The notes below the pieces were generated by a model. That model saw nothing but the letters and a program-made list of their open reading frames with translations. It ran no database searches and was not told the origin of the DNA. Below, in pieces: positions 1 to 12,200 of a stretch of 64,000 nt of DNA; the first letter of the stretch is position 1; every line of letters starts with the position of its first letter. The translations under genes were made by a program, and so were the position numbers. This stretch comes from Thecamonas trahens ATCC 50062. Lineage: Eukaryota; Apusozoa; Apusomonadida; Apusomonadidae. The stretch spans positions 262,164 through 326,163 of the forward strand of contig NW_013657665.1 in NCBI RefSeq assembly GCF_000142905.1, given 5' to 3'.

Positions 1-378
1 GAGGACGTCCGAGGCATACTCGAGCGGGTTTGACGGATTGAGTCCACGAAGGTTGCCGGCCTCGTCGGCGAGGTCCAGGAAGACTAGGGCGGGGTGGCGG
101 GAAGCCGACCGGTCACGCGGGTTGGACGCCGGCGGGTCACGGGCGTCAGCGTTGGGCGCAGCCGCGTCTGCAGGAAGGTCAAACGGGTTCTTGATGCGAG
201 GCAAAGTGACCTCATCTCCCATGATAGGCGACGTGAGAGTAGCTGATGGATCCGAGAACTGGCCAGCGTCCAGCCCCATAGCCTCACACACCGCATCAAG
301 GAGAATGACCGACCGGCAGCGGGTGTTGAGCATTACTTGCTGGCCCTCGTCCTCGCCAAACACCACGTAGATAAACAT
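1..378 (-). CDS. CXorf65-like protein, N-terminal part (runs off the window)
   Basis: An open frame runs on the minus strand from an ATG at 378 to the window edge with no stop (126 codons), so the gene is truncated by the window. It opens MFIYVVFGEDEGQQVMLNTR and continues to NPSNPLEYASDVL. A short N-terminal strand and helix, then a 'VFLDLADEAGNLRGL' stretch and an 'EYAS' box, is the pattern I recognise from the uncharacterised animal CXorf65 family (MFIFV..., then PGEYAS). A Pro/Asp-rich insert of about 30 residues separates the two conserved blocks. Function is unknown in the family. It is divergent from the gene at 755. Confidence 0.6.
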   Translation of the reverse strand, partial: MFIYVVFGEDEGQQVMLNTRCRSVILLDAVCEAMGLDAGQFSDPSATLTSPIMGDEVTLPRIKNPFDLPADAAAPNADARDPPASNPRDRSASRHPALVFLDLADEAGNLRGLNPSNPLEYASDVL

Positions 379-754
379 GGCACAGGACCGGAGGCGCGGG
401 TTCTCTGTGTGTGTTTTGTGTGCGTTGTGTGCGGGTGGCGCGTGTGTGCGCGTGGACGGTGTAGAGGTGTGGGTATGGGTGTGTGGTGTGGCTGGTGTTG
501 GTGGTGGTGGTGCGGCCGTTGGCGTCACCCGCTTCGTCTGTGCCAAAAGTACGACCTTTTTTGGGCGCGACAGTCGGTCGTCGAGTGGCGCGGCGAGTGC
601 GACTTGGCACTTGATCGGCTGGACATGTTGGGCTCACGGTGGGGGAAGGGCACACAAAGTACCACCCAGCTCTTCCGGTGTCTGCACCCCCGACACGACT
701 GAGGTAACCAGAGGTAGAGGTAAACTTGACTCACGCTAGTGTCTGTCTAGTGGC
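379..754. promoter_or_regulatory. Divergent intergenic region, GT-rich
   Basis: This is the 376-base spacer between two divergent starts (378 minus, 755 plus). It holds a TG/GTGTG-rich block at about 408-500, a T run next to GGGCGCG at about 550-570, and no convincing frame. It must contain both promoters, but no TATA box is visible. Confidence 0.4.
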
Positions 755-3675
<2,921 letters not shown>

Positions 3676-3907
3676 CCCTAAGCCCCATGCGGTCGCCCGC
3701 GCGCGATATCGCGCGCCTCCAAATGAACAACACAGTCCATGAACAAGTCTTTTCACTCCTCGCGGCCGCCCGTCACGTACGCCACGTACGCGCCCATCTG
3801 CAGCGAGCTCGAGTTGCCATCATAAAGACGGAACGGGGGAGGCAACGGCGACGGGCGCGAGGCAGAGTAGGGCACCGATCAGATGGGGTGCCGGGTGCTG
3901 TAGAGGT

Positions 3908-5818
3908 CTACGGCGCCCCCGTCAGCGCGACTACCTCGTGAAGCACCAGTCGCAGCTCGCCGACAGCGGGATGCGGCGACGAGGCAACAACCGGTGATGA
4001 GCCGACAAGCAGCGCCCACTCCAGAACCCGGTTGCGGAGCTCCGGCGAGAGGTAGGCTGCCCCGAGCTGGCGGAGCGTGGCCAGCGGTCCCGCACGTAGA
4101 GTGGCGGGTGGATCCCAGTGAGTCAGCCACTCGACAAGCCAAGCAAGAAATTGCTCATGCCCGAGCGCACCCTCGAGCGAGAGCGCGCCGCCGTAAGGCG
4201 ACCGCCGCAGGACACGGTGTTCAAACTTGGAGAGCATGAGGCGGACAACAGTGTCAGCCACAAACGTCTTGAGCGCTGTCCGCCCTGTGATCCAGTCGAT
4301 CATGAGCTCGGCCGTGCCGCGCGCGGCGCGGAGCATCAGCCCGTACTCCTCGTCCTCAGTCTCGACCGCGCGCGGCGTTGCTCCCGACTCGGCAAACATG
4401 TACGACGTTGGCTGCTGCAGAAACGCCGCGAGCTGTGGGTCAGCGTAGCCAAACAGGTCGACGTTGTTTGAGTCGAGAAAGAGACACTCGATGGAACCGT
4501 GCCGCTTGTGCGCCACCACCGTGATCCAGTGCGAGTGTGCCCCGAGCACAAAGGCGTGCGCATAGTGCGGCAGGCCTGCAAAGTGCTCCAGCACCGCGTC
4601 GAGCGTGTCGAGCTCATCAAGCGACATCGACCCGTTCGCGATCTCCTGCGGGTTGCTCGCGGGAAGGACTGAGAACAAATGGGCACCGGCCCGGACAAAT
4701 AGCGGATGATGCGCAAGGAGCCACGCCACATGCGCTCGCTCCAGAACCCCGGACCGCACATCGCACTCGCGCCACGGAAAAGCCTCGCTGCCGTAGCGGG
4801 CAAGGCGTGAGCGGGCCTCGACTACCAGCGCAGCCTCAAGGTGAGCGTAGAACCACCAGAACGGGGTGCGGGCGTTGAAGAGCGCAAGCGCGTGGTTGCG
4901 CGCGCCCACGTCGTTCAGCCGCACCTGACAGAGCGCAATGCCGACAAGTGCGTTGTACAGCGCATGGTATCCGCACGGGCCGTCATCCATCTGCTTGAGC
5001 ACGCCCAAGTGGTACACGCAAGAGTCGATGCCTGCAACAGGCGGGCGGTGCATCATCGAAAGCAGCTTCGCACCACCAAGCTGTGGAATGCCCGACTCGC
5101 GCTCTGGCCCCATTGCCGCCCCGAGACCAGCGGCTATCCGAGCCCGTCGGTCGGGATCGGTATAGTTGAACACATACTCGCCGTGCATAGCAACAGTTCC
5201 TGGCACAGTCAGCGCTTCGGGCGTGACGGCCTGCGTTGGGTCCAGCTCTAGCCCGAGCGCGCCGTGGGCGTCGAGCGCTGGCGCATCACGCACCACTGCA
5301 GCAAGAACATGTGCCAACACATCGCGGGCGGCGGTGTACGCCTCTCTGCGCACAATCGCGCCTTCAAGAAAGACTTCGTCCGATCCTGCGCCGAGAGGGG
5401 TCAACGGCGGCGGGAGCAAGGTCAGGCCGGCTGCCAGCGGTGGCGCATCGGCAACAGCGGCCACAACCGAGATCGACGACGGGAGCACCGGTGCCGACAA
5501 GGAACCAGCGTCCAGAGCCGCCGCCGGCGTCGCCAGCTCGGCCTCGGGCACACGGCGAGAGGCAGCCCCGGCCCAACCTGTATCCTCCTCCCCTGGAATA
5601 GCAACCGAAAGCTGCGGGCGCGACCTGCGTGAGGCAACAGTGGCCTTGGTTTTGCTCTTGATCTTGCTCTCGGACTTGTCGAGGAGTACGGCCCGGACGC
5701 GAGTACGGGACTGCAACCTGCGATGACGAGACCATGCGGCCCAGCCGAGCGCCGCAAGGGTGAGGCTTCCAGTGGTGACGAGCACGGCACCCAGAAACTG
5801 CTGCGACGTCCGATGCAT
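3908..5818 (-). CDS. Membrane-anchored candidate cysteine protease (papain/deubiquitinase-like)
   Basis: A 636-residue protein. Residues 8-28 form one hydrophobic segment followed by a very basic stretch, which fits an N-terminal membrane anchor with the rest in the cytosol. The centre carries MDDGPCGYHALYNAL (Cys282), then HSHWITVVAHK (His428/His430) and LFLDSNNVDLFG (Asp449/Asn451). Cys in a Gly-Cys-Gly-Tyr-His context, then His before Trp-(I/V)-T-V-V, then Asp/Asn is the order of a papain-fold catalytic triad as found in ubiquitin or ubiquitin-like proteases. I cannot place it in a named family. A linker at residues 85-145 is Ala/Pro-rich. The gene is convergent with the gene ending at 3675. 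Protease assignment is inference from motif order only. Confidence 0.7.
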   Translation of the reverse strand: MHRTSQQFLGAVLVTTGSLTLAALGWAAWSRHRRLQSRTRVRAVLLDKSESKIKSKTKATVASRRSRPQLSVAIPGEEDTGWAGAASRRVPEAELATPAAALDAGSLSAPVLPSSISVVAAVADAPPLAAGLTLLPPPLTPLGAGSDEVFLEGAIVRREAYTAARDVLAHVLAAVVRDAPALDAHGALGLELDPTQAVTPEALTVPGTVAMHGEYVFNYTDPDRRARIAAGLGAAMGPERESGIPQLGGAKLLSMMHRPPVAGIDSCVYHLGVLKQMDDGPCGYHALYNALVGIALCQVRLNDVGARNHALALFNARTPFWWFYAHLEAALVVEARSRLARYGSEAFPWRECDVRSGVLERAHVAWLLAHHPLFVRAGAHLFSVLPASNPQEIANGSMSLDELDTLDAVLEHFAGLPHYAHAFVLGAHSHWITVVAHKRHGSIECLFLDSNNVDLFGYADPQLAAFLQQPTSYMFAESGATPRAVETEDEEYGLMLRAARGTAELMIDWITGRTALKTFVADTVVRLMLSKFEHRVLRRSPYGGALSLEGALGHEQFLAWLVEWLTHWDPPATLRAGPLATLRQLGAAYLSPELRNRVLEWALLVGSSPVVASSPHPAVGELRLVLHEVVALTGAP

Positions 5819-6088
5819 GGACTGTGGCGCGAAAGTGTGTGAGTGTGCGTATGTGTGAGTGAAGTGGAACAGGCGACAAGCAAGGTGAGCGACAACCTAT
5901 GAATGGAAGGTCGTACTGGTCGTCAGGTCGTCAGGTCGTTCGGTCAAAGAAAAAAAGGTCGTGGTTGGTTCGGTTTCCCCGTCGGCCGGCCAGGGGGGGG
6001 GGTCATCACCGCAAAGGCGGAAGAGGACCTGACGGCGGTGGCTCTGCACGCAACTCTTGAAGATTTGTGGACGCGGCGGTGTGGTGGT

Positions 6089-6469
6089 ATGGCGGACAAT
6101 GAACAAGTATGGCGCGTGAGGGAGGGGGGAGAGGAAATAGGGAGAGAGAGGGTGAGTGTATGGGTGGCGCTGCCAGGCAGAGAGCAGCCGCAGACGGAGA
6201 GGAACATACTCTCACCTTGGTCGAGGCTTGCGTGGCGGATGGAATGATGGTGGGATGGCGATGCGAGACAGCACGAGATCGTGTACCCTCCGGTGAAAGT
6301 GCAGCAGAGGGCGAGCGGCGCCATACGGCAGGTTGCCCAAAGCGGCATGAGCGGATACGATGTCGATCCAGAGACAGGCCGCTCACGGTGGTGCCCACGG
6401 ACCAAGGGCGGCTCCCACTCACCCGGCGACGATGGCTGCTGCAAGCGATGCAGGCAGCCCACGGATTGA
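6089..6469 (+). CDS. Predicted two-exon microprotein, Cys-rich C-terminus
   Basis: Exon 1 (6089-6106) encodes MADNEQ. An intron at 6107-6271 (GTATGG...GAGACAG, 165 bases, phase 0) joins in frame to exon 2 (6272-6469), ending TGA. The product is 71 residues: HEIVYPPVKVQQ..., a charged middle and a tail with CPRTKG, CCKRCRQP. The GTATG donor and the frame-preserving join are the support, and the composition (balanced Gln, Arg, Asp, Tyr) looks protein-like. No family recognised. It could instead be the end of a longer gene whose first exon I placed wrongly. Confidence 0.45.
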
Positions 6470-6636
6470 CTTGAAAGGATGAGTCGCATCAATACAAATT
6501 GCTACACGGCGACGTACTCACCAGTAACACACCGTCGCGCACGATACCGTCGCTCGCGACAGCACGGCATACAGCGCAACAACGCTTGAGCCTCGGCCAG
6601 TGCCATCGGGATCATCCGACGCACCACGCGGACGGC

Positions 6637-8604
6637 TCATGTAAGAACCACGCTTTGGACACTGGCCTCGCTCTTGCCCTTGTACATTGCCGATTGATCG
6701 ACCGAATCTTCCATCGCATCGGGTGCAGGCGGGTCGGTCTTACTCTTCCCCTTGTTCTTCCCCTTGTTCTTGCTCTTGCCCTTGCTCTTGCCCTTGCCCT
6801 TGCTCTTTTCCTTGCTCTTCCCCTTGCTCTTCCCCTTGTTCTTGCCCTTGTTCTTGCCCTTGCCCTTGCCCTTCCCCTTGCTCTTCCCCTTGCTCTTGCT
6901 CTTGCTCTTCTTCTTGACCTCAACCCCCTCTCCATTCTCAGCCGATCTGCCATCCAGCACAGCCGCGGACGCGTTTCTCGACTCTATGTCGGGAAGCGTG
7001 CTCAGCTCGGCATCCGAGAACAGACTCACCACCAGCGGGCTCGGGTCTGGGCTCGAAATTTCGCAGCTCTCCCCCTTGCCATCACCACTTTCGCCGCTGT
7101 CGTCGTCGTCCTCGTCAGCAGCCGTCTCCGGCGAGCCGTCTCCAACCGCGGCTTGCAGCGCCTGGCGAAAGAGCGAGGGTGTTCGCCTTGGCGGTGGATC
7201 CTCGACCGGCGGCAGGCCGAATACATGGCAAACCTTGGGCGGGGCATAGTGCGACGGGAGGGCGATAACAGTGCTGCCTGAGCCGGTCCGCATGATGACC
7301 GCGCTCTTCTGATCGCGGACGGCGCGGAGCTTGGTTAACAGGCGCTGGACGTGCTCGGCTGACGGTGGGCCAAAGCGCGAATGGTCGCGCCGGATCCGGA
7401 GAGCGTGAGTGAGCATCGGGAGCGCGTCTTCGGGCTCGACCAGCGCAGCCATGTGCTCCAGAATCTGTGCAACCAAAGGATGGTCGGCACCACAGGCACG
7501 GACCGCAATCGACTTGGCAGAGGCAAACAGCTGACGCGCCTCAGCGGCATCATCAAGCGTCTGCATGGCGGCCAAGATCTCGGCCAGAAAGGTGATCGAC
7601 TTGGCGACCTTGGGGTGGTACTTGCCGAGGCCGCGCTTGCGGAGGCGGACAACGTCACGCATGAGTACCTCGGCCGCGCCGTGGCGGTCGGTCTCGTGTA
7701 GGAGCAGTGCAAGATTGTACATCACCGTCACCGTCTCTTCGTGCCCGGGCCCGAGTCGCTCTTCACGGATGGCCAGCGCGTCGCGGAGGTATTGCTCGGC
7801 CGCCACGGTATCTCCCTCACCGTGTGCCCACAGCGCCATGTCACAGTACGAACGTGCGGCTGCCAGCGACGTCCGCCCGTGCCGCTGCGCCCGCAGTTTC
7901 ATCGCTTGCTCGTACTTGGCCTTGGCGGCTTCGTTGTCGCCGGCCGCCATCGCCACCGCTGCTTTGGCGGTCAGCTCTGCTGCCGTCTCGTCCTCTGACC
8001 CAACCGACTCGTCATCTTGCGACCGCGACGCCCAGCCGCCACCACCTCGCGCTGGGGACTTGCTCCAACCCCGCCCACCCGGCGACATCGGCGACGTCGG
8101 CGAGAGCCGGGCAGCGTGACTGTCACTCGCCACCACGCCATCTCCGTCGCCGCCACCCGTTGTCCCGCCATCACCATCAGAGACCGACGACACGTCCGAC
8201 ACCGACGAAAGCGACGGCGATGCCGGTGGTGGCGGTGAGCCAACGTCAGCCTGTGGCGGGCTCGGACGTTGGCGTCCTGCGAGCTTGCGACTGCGAATGG
8301 ACCCGGTGGCATGGCTCCGGCCCCGGCCCCGGCCACCACGACCACTGCCCGCGCTACTCGGCATAGGTTGCAGTGGAGCAAGACGGACCGCAGCAGTAGC
8401 ACGGCCACGGCCACGGGCATGGCCACGGGCATGGCCACGGGCACGGGCACGACTACGGCCGCGCTTCTGTCCGCGGCCCTGGTCACTGGAGACAACACGG
8501 AAGGCGCCCACACGGCGGCCATGGGCAGCACGTGGGACAGCAGGACGACCAGTCTGCAACCGAGTCAGACGCACATCCCTTTCTCCACGAGACCGCAACG
8601 CCAT
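6637..8604 (-). CDS. Kinesin-light-chain-type TPR protein with Lys/Gly/Ser tail
   Basis: The start is chosen at 8604 (MALRSRGERDVRL). The frame stays open to 8766, and 8364 (MPSSAGSG) is an alternative. The N-terminus is Arg/Gly-rich (RGRG, RARARGHARGHARG), followed by a Ser/Asp/Gly linker. The middle has tetratricopeptide repeats of the light-chain type: AEQYLRDALAIREERLG..., then LLLHETDRHGAAEVL and SIAVRACGADHPLVAQIL. About 150 residues follow without a clear fold. The C-terminus is a low-complexity KSKGKSKGKGKGKNKGK array (6745-6915). TPRs act as protein-binding scaffolds; the partner is unknown. The 5' end abuts the assembly gap at 8827, so an upstream exon could be missing. Confidence 0.72.
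   Translation of the reverse strand: MALRSRGERDVRLTRLQTGRPAVPRAAHGRRVGAFRVVSSDQGRGQKRGRSRARARGHARGHARGRGRATAAVRLAPLQPMPSSAGSGRGGRGRGRSHATGSIRSRKLAGRQRPSPPQADVGSPPPPASPSLSSVSDVSSVSDGDGGTTGGGDGDGVVASDSHAARLSPTSPMSPGGRGWSKSPARGGGGWASRSQDDESVGSEDETAAELTAKAAVAMAAGDNEAAKAKYEQAMKLRAQRHGRTSLAAARSYCDMALWAHGEGDTVAAEQYLRDALAIREERLGPGHEETVTVMYNLALLLHETDRHGAAEVLMRDVVRLRKRGLGKYHPKVAKSITFLAEILAAMQTLDDAAEARQLFASAKSIAVRACGADHPLVAQILEHMAALVEPEDALPMLTHALRIRRDHSRFGPPSAEHVQRLLTKLRAVRDQKSAVIMRTGSGSTVIALPSHYAPPKVCHVFGLPPVEDPPPRRTPSLFRQALQAAVGDGSPETAADEDDDDSGESGDGKGESCEISSPDPSPLVVSLFSDAELSTLPDIESRNASAAVLDGRSAENGEGVEVKKKSKSKSKGKSKGKGKGKGKNKGKNKGKSKGKSKEKSKGKGKSKGKSKNKGKNKGKSKTDPPAPDAMEDSVDQSAMYKGKSEASVQSVVLT
6745..6915 (-). 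repeat. Lys/Gly/Ser codon repeat in the TPR gene
   Basis: Hexanucleotides of the type CTTGCC/CTTGCT/CTTCCC (plus strand) encode KSKGKGKGKNKGK on the minus strand. This is a polybasic tail of about 57 residues. Confidence 0.9.
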
Positions 8605-9236
8605 AGCTCGTCGTTTGCTCCCACGCCGAGCTACGTCTGTAGTTGGGTCTGTTCCCCCCTTCCCCTGAGCAGTAGCCAGCCAGTCAGCCAGCCAGCCTGC
8701 CGCCCACGCACAGTTGCCACGCAGCCGCCCACCAACTGCCCCCTCTGCACCCACACCCACCACCACAATATTTTATGCTCACTCTCCACCATGCACCCTC
8801 ACGCCAATCCCGTGACCCCCCCCCCCNNNNNNNNNNNNNNNNNNNNNNNNNNNNNNNNNNNNNNNNNNNNNNNNNNNNNNNNNNNNNNNNNNNNNNNNNN
8901 NNNNNNNNNNNNNNNNNNNNNNNNNNCCCTCCACAGCCACGGCAGCCCATCCCCTTCCCCTCCCCTCATGGCGGCCACTCCCATCATCATCCCTGCTCCA
9001 CCACCAGTCCACCGGCCGGCGACTTGTGTTTCCTCTCGAATCATTTCGCCTCTTCCCCCTCCCTCCCTCACCACCACCACCACCACCACCTACCACGACC
9101 ACATCCCCTCCTCGTCACACACACCCCTCCCACCTCCTTTCAACACAACTTCAAACCTACACGGGTTGGTCCATCTCCGCCCTCCCCACCCCCTCGTACC
9201 TCCTCTCCCCCCTCTCCTCCCTGTCGCCCTCCTACA
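8605..9236. other. Divergent intergenic region containing the assembly gap
   Basis: The spacer lies between the TPR gene (minus) and talin (plus). It holds poly-C before the gap, the gap itself, then a C/CA/CT-rich leader with (CAC)n at about 9069-9091 running into the talin ATG. Frames crossing it are open only because of low complexity and Ns, so I see no gene. Confidence 0.6.
8827..8926. other. Assembly gap (100 N)
   Basis: Exactly 100 Ns, flanked on the left by a C run. This is probably a sequencing collapse at a homopolymer, with the gap size a placeholder. Confidence 0.98.
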
Positions 9237-12200
9237 ATGAAGTTTGTCTTTCATTACCTGGGTGACCCCATGGACGGTGTGACCGGCGCCCGGTCAGCGT
9301 CCAAGAAAACGTTCAAGCACATGGAGTTGTCGACGCCGCTGAGCGAGCTGCTGCCCAAGGCTGCTGCTGCCTTTAAGATCCGCCTTCGTGCTGATCACTC
9401 GTTCTTTCTCATCCATCCCAAGCGGCTCGACTCGGTCCTGTCCATGCTCACCCTCGGCCGTTCTGCTGCTGCTGCTGCTGCCGCCGCCAAGAAGTCCAAG
9501 AAGAGCAAGTCCAAGCGTGGCAGGCACTCGATCCTGGTCGATGCTGACGATGACTGGACGTCGCCGCTGTCCAAAGTCGATGCTGCCCTCGGCGAGTGGC
9601 TCAACACTGAGCGAACGCTGCTTGAGTTGCGGTTCAACCCCGACGCCCAGAACCACTTGCTCTTTACCCGCGTCACCTATCCACTCCGCGTCGTCCCCGC
9701 TCTCGGCGAGGAACCGCGGGTGGTCATTTCCAACTACAACGATCTCGTGCAGGACCTCATTGTTCCCATTGCTGCCAAGTTTGGCGTCACCAACGCCATC
9801 TCGTACGGCCTCGTCAACACGGCGTCCATGCCGGCCGGCAACGCCGCCGGCCAGGCATCGGCTCCGCTGAGGTACCTCAACATGCTGTCAGACTTGCCTT
9901 CTCAAGGCGTACTCCCCACCGACGTTCTGCTCTTCAGTAAGCGGCTGGTGACCAACGACGATCACGCTATTCTCGACGGCGCTCTGGCCTCCTCCACACC
10001 AGAAACCGATCTTGACAGCGTCTTTGCAGAGATCCGTGACGCTATTCTCACGGATTCATACCCGGTCCGCATCGAGGAGGCGCTCCAGCTCGGTGCCGTC
10101 CTTCTCCAGGAGAAGTTCTCCAACCCGCCGGACGATGCTACCGCCCACCGCGCCACCATCGAAGGCGCACTTGCAGAGGTCCTCCCTGCCCGCCACTGGA
10201 AGGTCGACAACGTCATCGCCAAGCTCGCTGATGCTCACGTTGCGCTCAACTCCAAGCCTGGAACCGGCGACATGATTCCGCTCTCGGCGCGAAAGTACTT
10301 TATCCGCCTCGCCAAGCGGCTCAAGACCTTTGGCTGCACCAAGTTTGACGTCATGGAGACCCGCTCGTCCGGAGCAAAGACTCCGGCGGTCCTTGCCATT
10401 ACCCGTGACCGCATCCTCCGCATTCATCCCAAGACCAACGCCATTGTCACTCGCTTCAAGCTCACGCAGCTCGCCAAGTGGTCGTCCAAGCGCAATACCG
10501 TTACACTCGACTTTGGCAAGCATGCCTCGCGCCCGTACGTCATTGACTCACCGGTTCCTGAGCAGATCGTCCAGCTCATCTCGGGCTACGTTGAGCTGCG
10601 CATGCAGCAGGACCTCTCGTTTGACCCACACAAGGCCCCGCCGGCGTCGCCTGACATCGGGCCGGGGGGGCCACCGCGTCCGTCCGATGCCGCCGACCTC
10701 GATGCCCGCGCTGATGCCGCCGTTGCCAAGACTGATGCTGCCGCCACCAAGCCCGACGCTGCCGCCACCAAGGCTGCCGAGGTCGCCGCCCTGGCCATGG
10801 CTGCCGAAGATGGTGCCGGCCCATCTGGCCCGGCCGGCTTGTCCGGCCCTCCTGCGGACGATGGGGACTCACCACCACCGTACGAGTTTGCAGACTCGTC
10901 GCCGGTCCTTCACAACGCAGACCTTGCGTCGCAGGCCGGCCCACAGGCCATCACTCTAGAGGATCCCAAACGCGTTGACGCTGCTGCTGTCACAGCTGGC
11001 ATAGCTACAGTTCACGACGCTGCGGCCTCGCCACCCAAGTTTGGCACTGAGCCCGTGGTCAAGCTCCTCGGCCTTGCGCCGCTGGCATCGGCCGCAGACG
11101 GCGACCCCAGCCTCCCTGTTGCGCACCTCCAGCAGGCGCTTGCCGCCTTTGTGGCTGGCGTCTGCAAGTGTCTCTCCATGGCCACTGCAACGCCTCTCGA
11201 CGCCGCCAAGGTCCACAAGCACCTTGCTTTTGTCTCGTCGCTTCCACCTGTCATCGCTTCAGCCTTTCTCGCCCTCGCCGACACGCCCACCGCATCCAAC
11301 ATCGACCCGCCGCTGGCATCGACCGAGACCTTTCTTGCCCTCTACACCAAGGTCTACGCCCATCTCGACGCGCTCCTCGAGTCGGCACAGGCGCTGACCG
11401 GGGTCGAGTCCGAGGACAAGCCGCGCCAGGCCGCAATGGCTGACGAGGCCAGCCTTCTTGGCGAGACCATGACCACGATGACAGCGGCCATCGGCGTCCA
11501 CGGTGTGGCGACGTCGCGCATCACCGAGATATCCGCGCTCGCCCACCGTGCCGCCGAGGTGAGCACCGAGCTGGTGGCCGCGGCCAAGCAGGTGGCGCCG
11601 TCGATCCAGGCCGACCCACAAGCGCTGGCCGGTCTTGTGGCAGCCGCCAAGGCCATGTCACTCGCGAACACACTCCTTTTGCCTACCGCCCTTCTCACCG
11701 CCCCGCTCGTCCACCGACCAGACTCGTTCCGGCTCCTCGCCAGCGCCGCTGGCCAGGTTACCAACGCTGCCTCACGGCTTGCTCACCGCTACCCCGAGCT
11801 CGCCGCGCCGTCGCTCTCAGTCAACACGGCGGTGACGTACGTGCTTGCGACGGCAAACCCGAACTCGGTTGCCGCCGCCATGGTCTCGGTCTCCAAGGCG
11901 CTCCAGGAGCTGACCGAGTTTACCGGTGACGGCGGCGTTCCGCCAGAGCTGCCGGCCTCGGCGCCCGAGACTCCGCCGAGCCGGCTCACACTCCTTCCGC
12001 TGGCGCTCAAGAATGAGTTTGGCAACTCGGACGCCGCGCTGCCACCGGGCGCCACTGCCGATTTTATCACCACCTCGCTCGCGGCTGCCACCATGTACAC
12101 CAAGATCATCAATGTCATTCCCAGCGTGACGGGTGCGCTCGTCTCTGGCGCAACCGACATCTCGCTCGGGCTGGCCAAGATCGGCCGTGCCCTGCTTGAG

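Noticed and set aside
9063-9092. (CAC)n and similar short arrays as possible CRISPR or origin repeats
   Set aside because: Simple trinucleotide runs in leaders of a eukaryotic contig, with no spacer structure.
8269-9240. Frames spanning the N gap
   Set aside because: Open only because of Ns and C/CA low complexity; no start or codon bias.
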